A stretch of 64,000 nucleotides of DNA from Streptomyces noursei ATCC 11455 (GCF_001704275.1 NZ_CP011533.1:9176001-9240000); one strand, 5' to 3'; positions 1 to 8,455 are shown, counted from the first letter of the stretch. Notes: generated from the letters alone by a model not told the origin. A program made the numbers and translations.

Positions 1-495
1 CACGGCATCCACGAGATCGACGCCCGAAGCCGCGTCGAACACCCGCTCCGCACCGGACTCCCCGTCCACGGCCACGATCCTCAGCCCGGACTCGGGCCAA
101 CTGCGGGACGGCAGCCGGGCCTCGATCACGGCGCGCCGCTCGGCTTCCGTGATGGTCGGCGCCGCCAGTGCCATGGCTCCGATCCGACGCCGCACGTCGA
201 GGGCGTCCGTGGCTCCGTCGTGCGCATCGAGCAACAGCATCAAGCGGTCGTCGGCGTCGAGGACGGGCGAGAGTTCGGGAGCCTGCAGGGCCGGATCGAC
301 CTGGCGGGCGAGCAGATCTCCGAGCGGGAGTCCGCTGGTGATCTGTGCGGCCACCGTCGACCCGGCGGAGGTGCCGACGACCACATCCGCATCCAGGACG
401 TCGACGCCTCCTTCGAGAAGCCCGGCCAACAGCCCCGTTTGCCACGCCACTCCCGCCACACCGCCGCTGCCGAGTACCAGCCCACGTCGAGTCAT
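1..495 (-). CDS. Patatin-like phospholipase family protein (partial, C-terminus beyond the window)
   Basis: The minus strand reads an open frame of 165 codons from an ATG at 493-495 to the window edge. The N-terminus has the glycine-rich oxyanion loop of patatins (GSGG at residues 9-12), and the nucleophile elbow is GTSAG with Ser43. These are the two N-terminal hallmarks of the Ser/Asp lipid acyl hydrolase family. The catalytic Asp would lie further on and is not expected in this fragment. A conserved-looking RRRIGAMALAA segment follows near residue 100. No signal peptide is seen, so it is probably cytoplasmic or peripherally membrane-bound. The substrate cannot be told from sequence. The next gene is divergent, so it is not in an operon with anything visible here. 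Confidence 0.85.
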   Translation of the reverse strand, partial: MTRRGLVLGSGGVAGVAWQTGLLAGLLEGGVDVLDADVVVGTSAGSTVAAQITSGLPLGDLLARQVDPALQAPELSPVLDADDRLMLLLDAHDGATDALDVRRRIGAMALAAPTITEAERRAVIEARLPSRSWPESGLRIVAVDGESGAERVFDAASGVDLVDAV

Positions 496-772
496 CCGGC
501 GATCGTATGCCTGGAATGCGGGAGTGGGAATGGCGCGCACGACCGGCATGGATCACGTCCCGTCAGCTTGCCGCCGGTCGAGTTCGATCCGATGCGACGC
601 GAAAACACCTTACGTAGGGCATGAGTTGGCCAATAGTCGGCCACCGGACGGTCAGAAAACGGCATGGACATCTTTTGTTCATCACCGGCATCTACCCGCA
701 TAGACCGTGCGGCTGCTGCCATGGCGCCACGTGCCCGGGACCCTGCCGGGCCATCCCCCACATGGAGCACCC

Positions 773-1294
773 ATGCGATCGAAGAAACGACTCTCCTCTG
801 CGATAACGGCCGTCGCCCTCACCGTCGCCGGATTCACCCTCACCACCGGCAGCGCCCACGCAGCCACCTGTTCCCAGTCGTACCTGCCGCTGCCCGACGC
901 CGCTTGCCAGCCCGGCGCCTACAACCCCGACGTCACCCAGTCCACGATCCAGTCGACGATCTGTGTGCCTGGTTGGACCAAGACCGTTCGCCCGCCGGTC
1001 TCCTACACCACCCCCCTCAAGATCAAGCAGATCGGCGAGTACGGCTACTCCGACACCGACACCGCCGACTACGAGGAAGACCACCTCGTCCCCCTCGAAC
1101 TGGGCGGCGCACCGCGCGACCCGAAGAACCTGTGGCCCGAGCCCCGCTACGGCGATGAGCCGGCGGCCAGCAAGGACTCCGTGGAGAACAAGCTGAAGAC
1201 GGCGGTGTGCAACGGCACCGTCCAACTCGACGCCGCACGCAGCGCCATCGCCACCGACTGGACCACCGCCCTGTCCAAGGTCGGCATCGGCTGA
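773..1294 (+). CDS. Secreted HNH-nuclease-like protein
   Basis: This 173-residue protein begins with a typical Sec signal peptide (MRSKKR, a hydrophobic stretch, cleavage after GSAHA near residue 30). The start at 773 is chosen because GGAG lies 5 bases upstream and the signal peptide begins there. The mature part holds EEDHLVPLELGG (Asp103-His104) followed by NLWPE near residue 119, the pattern seen in HNH-like domains of many actinobacterial secreted proteins. It has four Cys (33, 45, 64, 146) that could form disulfides outside the cell. Whether it is an active nuclease is not known. A strong terminator hairpin follows directly, so it is a single-gene unit. Alternative: a secreted binding protein that keeps only the HNH fold. 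Confidence 0.7.
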   Translation: MRSKKRLSSAITAVALTVAGFTLTTGSAHAATCSQSYLPLPDAACQPGAYNPDVTQSTIQSTICVPGWTKTVRPPVSYTTPLKIKQIGEYGYSDTDTADYEEDHLVPLELGGAPRDPKNLWPEPRYGDEPAASKDSVENKLKTAVCNGTVQLDAARSAIATDWTTALSKVGIG

Positions 1295-1319
1295 CCCGGA
1301 ATCGACGGGCAGGACTTCC

Positions 1320-1362
1320 GTCCGGCGCTGACGGCCGCGGAAGGCGGCCGTCAGCGCCGGAC
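1320..1362. terminator. Terminator hairpin with 19-bp perfect stem
   Basis: Positions 1320-1338 pair perfectly with 1344-1362 around a GGAAG loop. It sits between the convergent HNH-like and FAD oxidoreductase genes and can serve both strands. No U-tract follows, as is usual in streptomycetes. Confidence 0.85.
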
Positions 1363-1495
1363 GCAACAACGCGACGACGCACCGAAATCGCCGCCCTGAC
1401 ATCGCCGTTTCGCCTCGGATCGCCGCGCTGATCCGCGCGCGGACCACCGCCCGTCCGGATCCAGGGTGCCCACCGCTCCACCCGCGGCAACGGAT

Positions 1496-2695
1496 TCAGG
1501 CCGCGGCCGCGCGCAGGCTTGTGCCCGGGCGCGGGCCGATGAGCACCCGGGACAGTAGGCGTGGGTCGGCCAGCGTCAGGGGCCCCGCAGTCATGTGGAA
1601 GAGGCCGGAGAAGGCGGTGTAGAGCCGCGGATCGTGCGGGACGGTGTCGATCAGACGGTTCATGAACCAGTTGCCGGCCTTGACGGGCCAGGCGGTCCGT
1701 GACCTTTCCCAGGCACGGTCGGGGATGGTCGCCATCAGCCATGAGGAGGCGGTGATGCGAGCCAGCCGCTGCTGGAAGACCCGCCCGTCGAGCGGCATGC
1801 GGGTGCGCCGACCGCGGAGCATCTGGTCCAGGAGGCGAGCTTCCAGGGCGGCGACTGTCATGCCTTGCCCGTAGGCGGGGTTGAAGGCGCACACCGAGTC
1901 GCCCAGGGCGATCAGCCCGTCAGGCCAGCGGGAAAGGCGGTGGTAGGCGACCCTTCGGTTGACCGTACGGGCGTAGCGGCGCACGGCGGAAGTGGGGGTG
2001 AGGGAGGCGATGACGTCGGCGATGGGGCCGCGCAACGTCTTGGCGTAGGCGAGGAAGTCCTCGTCATCGTGGGGCAGTTGAGTCCCGTTGGCGCCGTGCA
2101 GGGTGACGTGGAGTGCCTTGTTCTCGATCTGGATCGCGTAGCAGCCCTTGTGGAAGTCGGGGGCGCGCAGGGGTTGCAGCACACCCATCCATGACGGCGG
2201 GGCCTGTCCGCCGTCGCCGTCCTTGACGCGCACGCCGACGACCTTGCCGGGGCCGGCGGTGCGCAGCCCGGTGACGGTCAGTCCGTCTCGTAACGTGACG
2301 GGCTCCAACGCCCTCACCCGGCGACGCAGGGCGTGTTCCAGGAAGGGGCGGGAGAACGTCTGGATCGGCATGCCCATCGGTGTGGGGGGCGGGGTTCCGT
2401 TGGGCAGCACGGCGCACAGACCTTCGCCCCAGTCCCACACCGGCGCACCGGCCTGTTCCAGCTCGGCCCGGAGTCCGGGGAAATACCCCTCGAACACCTC
2501 GGCCCCAAGGGCCAGCAGGCCATGGACGTGGTGTCCCTGCGGCGCCCCTGCTCTGGGTGCGGACCCGCGGGGAAGCGTGTCGCGTTCGATGACGGTGACG
2601 GCCTCGCAACTGTCGGCCAGGACACGGGCGGCGGCGAGACCCGCCATGCCCGCTCCGATCACCACCGCATGTCGGACGCCCCTACCCATGCGCAT
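1496..2695 (-). CDS. FAD-dependent oxidoreductase with an apparent internal deletion
   Basis: This 399-residue protein has the FAD Rossmann motif GAGMAG at residues 14-19, the PQGHHVHGLL segment, and near the C-terminus the GD motif (LIALGDSVCAFNPAYGQGM) of the geranylgeranyl-reductase/monooxygenase-like flavoproteins. The ATG at 2695 is chosen because AAGGGAG precedes it and the Rossmann fold starts at once. The family is usually 440-480 residues. Here VRVKDGDGGQ runs straight into APPSWMGVLQPLRAPD, so the expected central segment with the (A)DLVVDATGR motif and the following strand is missing, about 45-50 residues. The frame is intact, but the protein may not bind FAD properly. The alpha/beta hydrolase gene is divergent. 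Treat it as a possible in-frame-deleted pseudogene. Confidence 0.7.
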   Translation of the reverse strand: MRMGRGVRHAVVIGAGMAGLAAARVLADSCEAVTVIERDTLPRGSAPRAGAPQGHHVHGLLALGAEVFEGYFPGLRAELEQAGAPVWDWGEGLCAVLPNGTPPPTPMGMPIQTFSRPFLEHALRRRVRALEPVTLRDGLTVTGLRTAGPGKVVGVRVKDGDGGQAPPSWMGVLQPLRAPDFHKGCYAIQIENKALHVTLHGANGTQLPHDDEDFLAYAKTLRGPIADVIASLTPTSAVRRYARTVNRRVAYHRLSRWPDGLIALGDSVCAFNPAYGQGMTVAALEARLLDQMLRGRRTRMPLDGRVFQQRLARITASSWLMATIPDRAWERSRTAWPVKAGNWFMNRLIDTVPHDPRLYTAFSGLFHMTAGPLTLADPRLLSRVLIGPRPGTSLRAAAA

Positions 2696-3021
2696 ACTGC
2701 TCCCTTCCCACCACGGGCCGAACCTCACTGTTCCAGGGGCCTTCCCTGCCCCGATGAGCCGACGGATATTCCGAATGCCGTGAGCATCCGGACACGTTGC
2801 GTCAGCACGGAAGCAAGGGGGCGCAGTCCCGGCACCGCGAGCGCCGTCGCGCCCGGCAGTGCGGCTTCTGTCTGGCCTTCTGTCCGGCTGCTGTCGCAGG
2901 GGGCCGCGGACCGGCCCGCGCCGACTCGGGCAGTCGATCGGGCATCCGGGGGAGCGGCCGCGTAGCGGCGCGCTGAGCGGGAAGGTATCGGCCGCCACTC
3001 CACGCGACGGGAGCTCTCGAC
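2696..3021. other. Divergent intergenic region, 326 bp
   Basis: This stretch separates the divergent FAD oxidoreductase and hydrolase genes and should contain both promoters. Open frames in it are only N-terminal read-through of the flavoprotein frame and look non-coding. I see no convincing operator. Confidence 0.5.
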
Positions 3022-3777
3022 ATGACGGTCAGTCACCGCGCCATCGGTTCCGGCGCGCACAAGGTCCTGGTGCTGCACGACTGGTTCGGCACCAGCGCGG
3101 CCTGGGGCCCGTTCCTCGACTACCTGGACCCGAAGGAGTTCACCTACGCCTTCCTCGACTACCGCGGCTACGGAGACCGGCGGGACGTGGACGGTCGGTT
3201 CACCCTCGCCGAGATCGCCACGGACGCGCTCGACCTGGCCGACCAACTGGGCTGGGACACGTTCTCCGTGATCGGGCACTCGATGGGCGGCAAGGCGGCA
3301 CAACGCGTCCTGGTCGAGGCGCCGCGTCGCGTCCGCAAACTGGTCGGGGTCGCCCCGGTCCCGGCGAGTGCCTACGTACTGGAGGGCGACGCCTACGACC
3401 TCTTCCACAGTGCGGCGCAGAACCCGCCCAACCGGCGGGCCATCCTCGACCTGGTCACCGGCCACCGGGCGTGCGACCGCTGGCTGGACGCCATGACGGC
3501 ACGCTCGGTCGACGTCTCCCGGCCGGAGGCCGTCGCCGCCTACCTGACCGACTGGACCACCCAGGACTTCGCAGCCAAAGTCGCCGGCAACACCCTCCCG
3601 GTGAAGGTCTTCGTCGGCGAACACGACCTCGCCCTCAACGCCGAGGCGATGCGCCGCACCTGGCTGACCCACTACCCACAGGCGGAACTGGAGACCCTGC
3701 CCAACTCCGGCCACTACCCGATGTACGAACTCCCCGTGGCCTTCGCAACCGCCCTGGAAGCCTTCCTGCGCGCCTGA
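3022..3777 (+). CDS. Alpha/beta-hydrolase fold protein
   Basis: This 251-residue soluble protein has the complete catalytic triad of the alpha/beta hydrolase superfamily: the nucleophile elbow GHSMGG (Ser87), an acid in GEHDLALN (Asp202) and the base in NSGHYPM (His231). The oxyanion segment LHDWFGTSAAW near residues 18-28 is typical of small esterases or C-C hydrolases. The ATG at 3022 follows GGGAG by 8 bases. No signal peptide is seen, so it acts in the cytoplasm. It stands alone between a divergent flavoprotein gene and a cold-shock gene, so context gives no substrate. Likely an esterase or haloperoxidase-type hydrolase. Confidence 0.85.
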   Translation: MTVSHRAIGSGAHKVLVLHDWFGTSAAWGPFLDYLDPKEFTYAFLDYRGYGDRRDVDGRFTLAEIATDALDLADQLGWDTFSVIGHSMGGKAAQRVLVEAPRRVRKLVGVAPVPASAYVLEGDAYDLFHSAAQNPPNRRAILDLVTGHRACDRWLDAMTARSVDVSRPEAVAAYLTDWTTQDFAAKVAGNTLPVKVFVGEHDLALNAEAMRRTWLTHYPQAELETLPNSGHYPMYELPVAFATALEAFLRA

Positions 3778-4063
3778 TCACCAGGCGGTGCGACTGATGA
3801 CCGGTCGGCGCGTCACGAGGACCGCGTGCCGACCGCTCCCCGGTCCGTCGAGCCGGCAGCCAGTCACCATCTGTTTCCCGCTGCGGCCGGTGCGATGAGC
3901 CCGGTGTCCGACGTTTCCGTCGAGGACTGCACCTGCCATCCCTTCTCGGGTGGTTTATGGGCTGTTCTGCCGTCTCATAGGTAGTCGCGTGCCATGCTGC
4001 TTTTTGGCTTTGCGGATGCGGATGCCGACGCCGATGACTGCTTACTGGTGATTGGGGAAATCT

Positions 4064-4273
4064 GTGGCCGAACGCCAGAACGGAACCGTGAAGTGGTTCA
4101 ACGATGAAAAGGGATATGGCTTCATCACGCCGGAATCCGGGCCCGATCTGTACGTTCATTTCCGGGCGATCGAGGGACACGGCTTCAAGTCCCTGAAGGA
4201 CGGGCGGAAGGTCTCCTTCGGAGCCGTTCAGGGGCACAAGGGGAGGCAGGCCGGCAGGATCCGCTCGGAGTAG
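4064..4273 (+). CDS. Cold-shock domain protein (CspA family)
   Basis: This 69-residue single-domain RNA/ssDNA-binding protein has RNP1 (KGYGFITPE, residues 16-24) and RNP2 (LYVHFRAI, 29-36) and the opening [12 protein letters not shown] of bacterial cold-shock proteins. An upstream TTG at 4052 is in frame, but the GTG at 4064 is preferred: it has GGGGA 5 bases upstream and gives the usual 67-70 residue length. It is expected to act as an RNA chaperone. It is monocistronic, with a strong hairpin just after the stop. Unusual features are Arg for the common Ser after VHF and a basic tail. Confidence 0.92.
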   Translation: MAERQNGTVKWFNDEKGYGFITPESGPDLYVHFRAIEGHGFKSLKDGRKVSFGAVQGHKGRQAGRIRSE

Positions 4274-4294
4274 GCGCCCCTCTGGGGCGGTGAG

Positions 4295-4340
4295 GGGCCC
4301 GTACCGGGGTCAGCTGATCGGCTGGCCCCGGTGCGGGCCC
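4295..4340. terminator. Terminator hairpin after the cold-shock gene
   Basis: GGGCCCGTACCGGGG starting at 4295 pairs with the CCCCGGTGCGGGCCC arm ending at 4340, with inner CAGC/GCTG pairing. It lies 20 bases after the stop codon. Confidence 0.8.
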
Positions 4341-4647
4341 GCTGTTCTGCTCAGGTGTGACCTCGGTCGTGGAAGCGCGTGATCACCGGCTGCCACGAGA
4401 CCTTGATCACCCATGCGAGTGAGATCCCCGGGAACGCCGGGCCACGTGGCCCGAGCCTTGGTGAAGTGTCCACCGCAGGGCTTCTCTGCCTGTTGGCGCA
4501 ATGAGCCGGGAATTCCCTGAAAGATATTCGCTTTCACCGACCCCTGACGAAGCAAGGCATCGCCACCGAGGAGTGGCCGGCCGATGGGAATCCGTTCTGC
4601 CCCGCATGCCCCGGGGCAGTCGTGAATTCATCGCAAGGGAGCATGAG
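4341..4647. other. Intergenic region, 307 bp
   Basis: This stretch lies between the cold-shock terminator and the lanthipeptide regulator. An upstream in-frame ATG at 4501 exists, but its extra 49 codons are basic and low in similarity to the family. I see no other gene. Confidence 0.4.
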
Positions 4648-5337
4648 ATGGTAGTGGAGCACGAGTCTGTTGGCTTACCTCGTCCGAGGGATCGGCAAGC
4701 CTGCCGGTACGCGGGAATCTCCGTCGCGGTGGTGGACGAGGCCCCGGTCATCCGCCGCGGAATCCCGCCGATGTTCGCATCCACACCCGAGATCCGGTCG
4801 ATACGCTGTTTCTCGGAGATGCCGGCGGTCGACGAGCTGTCCGGTTACGACGTGCTCGTCCTCGGTCTCCACTCGCGGCGGGACCTGGGCCTGCTGCGAC
4901 TGGCCCATGACCTGGCCGTCGTCTGCCGTTTGGTGCTGTTGTGCACATCGGTCACCACGGCGGCAGCCCTGGCCCTGCTCGATGCCGGAGCCGACGGCTA
5001 TCTGACCACGGACGCCGACGCGAAGGCGTTCCGGGAGGCAGTGCTGCGCGTGGCCCGCGGCCACACCTATCTGCACCGACCGGTGGCGGACCTGATCCGC
5101 GGCAACAGCAGGCCGGTCACCCCGAAACTGGCGCCGCGGGAGGCGGAGTTGCTCGGCTATCTGGCCATCGGGCTCACCCACGCGCAGGCGGCCCGTCGGA
5201 TGGGCGTGGCCGTCGGCACGGTGGAGACATACGTCCGCCGGATCCGAGCGAAGTGCGCCATCTCCGGACCCATGCGCCTGGCCCGCGTCGCCAGAGAGGC
5301 GCGACTGCAACTGATGCTCGGCTGCCAGTCGAGCTGA
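4648..5337 (+). CDS. LuxR/NarL-type regulator with Asp-less receiver domain, lanthipeptide locus
   Basis: This 229-residue protein has a receiver-like N-terminus (VAVVDEAPVIRRGI, residues 26-39) and a LuxR helix-turn-helix at 161-207 (LAPREAELL ... VGTVETYVRRI). The receiver position that should hold the phosphorylated Asp reads VLVLGLHS near residues 69-76, so the Asp is absent, and the usual Lys region reads TDADAKAF. It is therefore probably phosphorylation-independent. The ATG at 4648 is chosen for the AAGGGAG 6-7 bases upstream. It lies in the same direction just before the lanthionine synthetase gene, as pathway-specific regulators often do. A perfect palindrome upstream of that gene is a candidate target. 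Confidence 0.85.
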   Translation: MVVEHESVGLPRPRDRQACRYAGISVAVVDEAPVIRRGIPPMFASTPEIRSIRCFSEMPAVDELSGYDVLVLGLHSRRDLGLLRLAHDLAVVCRLVLLCTSVTTAAALALLDAGADGYLTTDADAKAFREAVLRVARGHTYLHRPVADLIRGNSRPVTPKLAPREAELLGYLAIGLTHAQAARRMGVAVGTVETYVRRIRAKCAISGPMRLARVAREARLQLMLGCQSS

Positions 5338-5550
5338 CAGCGGTCAAGTCCCCGATTCCGGGACGTCGGGCGCGACATCATCTCGGGACTTTCGTCCCAC
5401 CGTTCTCACGCGCCCCGGGCGGCGGCCGCATTGTAGGGGCAACGGACACTCGACGGTCGTCTGACCGATCGGATTCGGCCGCTCCGGTCCGCCGTGTGGG
5501 CACTGACAAGTCCTCAGTTGTGTGGACTCACCTTTAGTCCGACGTACCGA

Positions 5551-5562
5551 TAATCATGATTA
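5551..5562. promoter_or_regulatory. Palindromic operator candidate upstream of lanKC
   Basis: TAATCATGATTA is a perfect 12-bp palindrome and an AT-rich island in very GC-rich DNA. It lies 40 bp before the lanKC start and is a plausible site for the adjacent LuxR-type regulator. Confidence 0.5.
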
Positions 5563-5602
5563 CTCCCGGCCGTGACTTCGCGACCTTTGGGGGCTGATTC
5601 CG

Positions 5603-8236
5603 ATGGAGCTGGCGGCGTTCTACCTCGCCCACTGTCTGGCCGATCCGGACTTCTACGACACCGCGCAGCGCTGGGACGACTCGGCGAGCCGATTCACGAG
5701 GGCCGGTGCCGAGCCGCCCGGCGGCTGGCAGCGGATCGAGCAGGGGCTCTGGGTGCTCCAACTCCCGCCCGACCACCGCCTTCCCGAGCAAGGCTGGAAG
5801 GTCCATGTCTCGGCGGGCCTGGACCATGCCGAGGAGGTGTTGGGAGTGGTGTGGGACCACTGCGTCGAGCGCCGGATCGCCTTCAAGTTCCTGCGCAGCC
5901 GGCAGGTTCTGCAACTGACCAACGCCAAGTACGCCGACCGCGGCTCCAGCGGCAAGTTCTGCACGATCTACCCGGACTCCGCCGAAGAGTTGTCGGGGGT
6001 GCTCACCGAGCTGGGCGAGGCGCTCGACGGCCGGCCCGGTCCGTACGTCCTCAGCGACCTCCGGTGGCGCGACGGCCCCCTGTTCGTGCGGTACGGCGCC
6101 TTCCAGCACCGCACCTGTCGCGGCCGGAACGGCGAGCCGGTCCCGGCGCTGACCGATCCACGGACCGGGCAACTGGTACCGGACACCCGTGGGCCGGCCT
6201 TCCGCGTGCCGCCGTGGGTCGAGCCGCCCCCCTTCCTGGCCGAGGCGATGGCCGCGCGCGACAACGACGCCGGCGCGTTCCCGTACCAGGTGCGGAAGGC
6301 GTTGCACTTCTCCAACGCGGGCGGCGTCTATCTCGCGACCGATCCGGACACCGGGCGGAGCGTGGTGCTCAAGGAAGCCCGCCCGCTGGCCGGGTTGGAC
6401 ACCGACGGGGTGGACGCGGTGGCGCGGCTCCGGCACGAGCGCGCCATCCTCGACCAGCTCGCCGGACTGGCCGTGGTGCCCCGGGTGCTCGGGGACTTCA
6501 CCTGTTGGGAACACCACTTCCTGGTCCAGGAGCACATCGAGGGGGAGACCCTGGCCCAGGCGGCGGCCGGCCGGCATCCGTACGTCACGCCCGAGCCGTC
6601 GGCCCGGGAGATCGCGGACTTCGCCGCCTGGGCGGTGGAGGTCGTCGGGAAGGTGCGCGCCGCGCTGAGCGCGATCCACTCCCGGGGCGTCGTGGTGGGC
6701 GACGTCCACCCCTCCAACATCCTGTTGCGTCCGGACGGCAGCGTCGTGCTGGTCGACTTCGAGCTGGCGCTGCCCATCGGCGCCGCGGACCGTCCGACGC
6801 TGGGCGCGCCCGGGTTCGTTCCCCCGGAGGGCTGCACCGGTCCGGCCATCGACCACTACGGGCTCGCTGCCACGGCGTTGTGGGTGTTCGTGTCCGTCGC
6901 GCCCGTGCTGCAGACCGGGAACCCCGGAAGGTCCGAGCTCTTCCTCCGGGTGCTGGCCGACCGCTTCGGAGTCCCCGAGCCCTTCGTCGCCGGCCTGCGC
7001 AGCGACCTTCGGCCTGTGCACGAGACCTCCACAACGACGGCCGACCACGGACACCACCCCGTTCTTCAGGCACTCGGCGACCCGAAGCCGGAGGACTGGC
7101 CGCAGCTGCGGCGGTCCCTCGCCGAGGGCATCCTGGCGGCGGCCACCCCGCAGCGATCCGACCGGCTGTTCCCGGGTGACGTCGAGCAGTTCCGCACCGG
7201 TGGGCTCAACATCGCGCACGGTGCGGCCGGTGTGCTGCTCGCCCTGGCGGAGGCCGGACTGACGCCCGACCCCGAGCATGTCGACTGGCTGATCCGCGCG
7301 GTGAACCGCTGGGAGGCGCCCCAGCCCGGCCTCTACGACGGGCTGCACGGAATCGCCTACGTCCTCGACCGGTTGGGGCACCGTGTCCCCGCACTGGCCG
7401 TCCTGGACCGCGCGGTGGATCTGATGGATGCCGAACCGCCGCTCGCCGGCCTGCACTCCGGGCTCGCCGGAATGGGACTGAACCTGCTGTACTTCGGCGC
7501 CGCGGACGCCGACTGCCGACGCCGGGCACTGACGATCGCCGAGCGTCTGGCCGACGCGGTGTGCACCGGCACACTGCGGCCGGACCGGCCCACCGCCGCC
7601 GGGCTGATGTTCGGGTCGACCGGCGTCGCCCTGTTCTTCCTGCACTGCTTCCGTGCCACGTCGGACCCGGAGTTCCTCGACCTGGCGCGGGCCGCGCTGC
7701 ACCGGGACCTGGCAGACTGCGAGACCGGCCCGGGCGGCACCTTGCAGGTCCGCGAGCAGCACCGGTTGATGCCCCATCTGGGCATCGGTACCGCCGGCAT
7801 GGCCCCGGTGCTGGGCGAACTGCTCCGACACCGCGACGACGCCCAACTCGCCCACGCGTACAAGCGGATCCGCCACACCTGCCGGGCCGAGTCCGGGATC
7901 TTCCCAGGGCTGTTCACCGGCCACGCCGGGGTACTGGCGTCGCTGGCGGCCACCGGCTCCGGTCCCGCTCTGGACGACCCTGCCGTGCGCACGCACCTGC
8001 ACCGGCTGTCCTGGTACGCCGAGGTCCGCCACGGCCGGCTGCTCTTCCCGGGCGAACAGCTCTACCGGCTCTCCACGGATCTGGCGACGGGGGCGGCAGG
8101 CGTACTGCTCGCGCTCACCGCGGTCTTCGACGGCCGCCACGACTTCCTGCCCTTTCTGCCGGCGGACACCGCCGCGTCCCGGCAGACCCCGACCTGCGAT
8201 CCCGCAGGAACGTCCAAAAGAAAAGAGAGGAGGTGA
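5603..8236 (+). CDS. lanKC: Class III lanthionine synthetase (lyase-kinase-cyclase)
   Basis: This 877-residue trifunctional enzyme would phosphorylate Ser/Thr of the precursor, eliminate phosphate to dehydroamino acids, and close (methyl)lanthionine or labionin rings. The N-terminal lyase domain covers about 1-210 (AFKFLRSRQV near 93-102, NAKYADRGSSGKF at 107-119). The kinase domain covers about 230-500: glycine-rich SNAGGVY, Lys257 in VVLKEA, catalytic Asp367 in GDVHPSN, and DFE at 385-387. The C-terminal LanC-like barrel (about 510-850) has the GxxHGxxG-type repeats (GLYDGLHGIAY, GIFPGLFTGHAG) but not the Cys-Cys-His zinc set of class I/II/IV cyclases, which defines class III. Its TGA lies inside the SD of the precursor gene, so the two are tightly coupled. 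No dedicated transporter is adjacent. Confidence 0.95.
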   Translation: MELAAFYLAHCLADPDFYDTAQRWDDSASRFTRAGAEPPGGWQRIEQGLWVLQLPPDHRLPEQGWKVHVSAGLDHAEEVLGVVWDHCVERRIAFKFLRSRQVLQLTNAKYADRGSSGKFCTIYPDSAEELSGVLTELGEALDGRPGPYVLSDLRWRDGPLFVRYGAFQHRTCRGRNGEPVPALTDPRTGQLVPDTRGPAFRVPPWVEPPPFLAEAMAARDNDAGAFPYQVRKALHFSNAGGVYLATDPDTGRSVVLKEARPLAGLDTDGVDAVARLRHERAILDQLAGLAVVPRVLGDFTCWEHHFLVQEHIEGETLAQAAAGRHPYVTPEPSAREIADFAAWAVEVVGKVRAALSAIHSRGVVVGDVHPSNILLRPDGSVVLVDFELALPIGAADRPTLGAPGFVPPEGCTGPAIDHYGLAATALWVFVSVAPVLQTGNPGRSELFLRVLADRFGVPEPFVAGLRSDLRPVHETSTTTADHGHHPVLQALGDPKPEDWPQLRRSLAEGILAAATPQRSDRLFPGDVEQFRTGGLNIAHGAAGVLLALAEAGLTPDPEHVDWLIRAVNRWEAPQPGLYDGLHGIAYVLDRLGHRVPALAVLDRAVDLMDAEPPLAGLHSGLAGMGLNLLYFGAADADCRRRALTIAERLADAVCTGTLRPDRPTAAGLMFGSTGVALFFLHCFRATSDPEFLDLARAALHRDLADCETGPGGTLQVREQHRLMPHLGIGTAGMAPVLGELLRHRDDAQLAHAYKRIRHTCRAESGIFPGLFTGHAGVLASLAATGSGPALDDPAVRTHLHRLSWYAEVRHGRLLFPGEQLYRLSTDLATGAAGVLLALTAVFDGRHDFLPFLPADTAASRQTPTCDPAGTSKRKERR

Positions 8237-8242
8237 ACTGCC

Positions 8243-8347
8243 ATGGCCATGATCCTGGAGCTTCAGGAGCTCGAGACCCCGCACGGTCCCTCGCTCGCCC
8301 CGAGCAACGTGCTGAGCACGCTTCTCCACGGCCGCGCCTGTGTGTGA
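8243..8347 (+). CDS. lanA: Class III lanthipeptide precursor, 34 residues
   Basis: This short ORF begins 6 bases after a near-perfect SD (GGAGGTGA, 8229-8236) that overlaps the lanKC stop. The leader MAMILELQELETPHG carries the ILxLQ box that class III synthetases recognise. The rest is short: Ser17, Ser21, Ser25, Thr26 and a single Cys33, ending GRACV. The classical labionin pattern Ser-x2-Ser-x3-Cys is absent; instead the spacing is Ser21-x3-Ser25 with Cys33 seven residues further. Prolines at 13, 16 and 20 give possible cleavage points for the prolyl-oligopeptidase-type protease encoded next. The product is thus predicted to have a 14-18 residue core with one thioether ring or an unusual labionin. 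Confidence 0.85.
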   Translation: MAMILELQELETPHGPSLAPSNVLSTLLHGRACV

Positions 8348-8414
8348 CACATCCCGCGACGCATAACGCAACGCCCTACGTCACACACCGCGTGACGCGT
8401 CGCTGCTCACAGGA

Positions 8415-8455
8415 CCGCTGGGTGGGGCAGGGCATCACATCGCCCCACCCAGTGG
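8415..8455 (+). terminator. Attenuator/terminator hairpin between lanA and the protease gene
   Basis: 8415-8428 pairs with 8442-8455 (14 bp with one G-T pair, 11 of them contiguous GC-rich pairs). It lies 68 bp after the lanA stop and could lower transcription of the protease relative to the precursor or stabilise the lanKC-lanA mRNA. Confidence 0.7.

Noticed and set aside
5534..8371. A 945-codon open frame on the strand opposite lanKC
   Set aside because: It is an antisense shadow of the lanKC codons; it has no family features, is rich in Gly/Arg/Gln and has no SD.
8340..8389. GTGTGTGAC ... GTCACACAC inverted repeat spanning the lanA stop
   Set aside because: The arms are only 9 bp with a 32-base loop, and the stronger hairpin just downstream explains termination better. 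Not listed as a feature.
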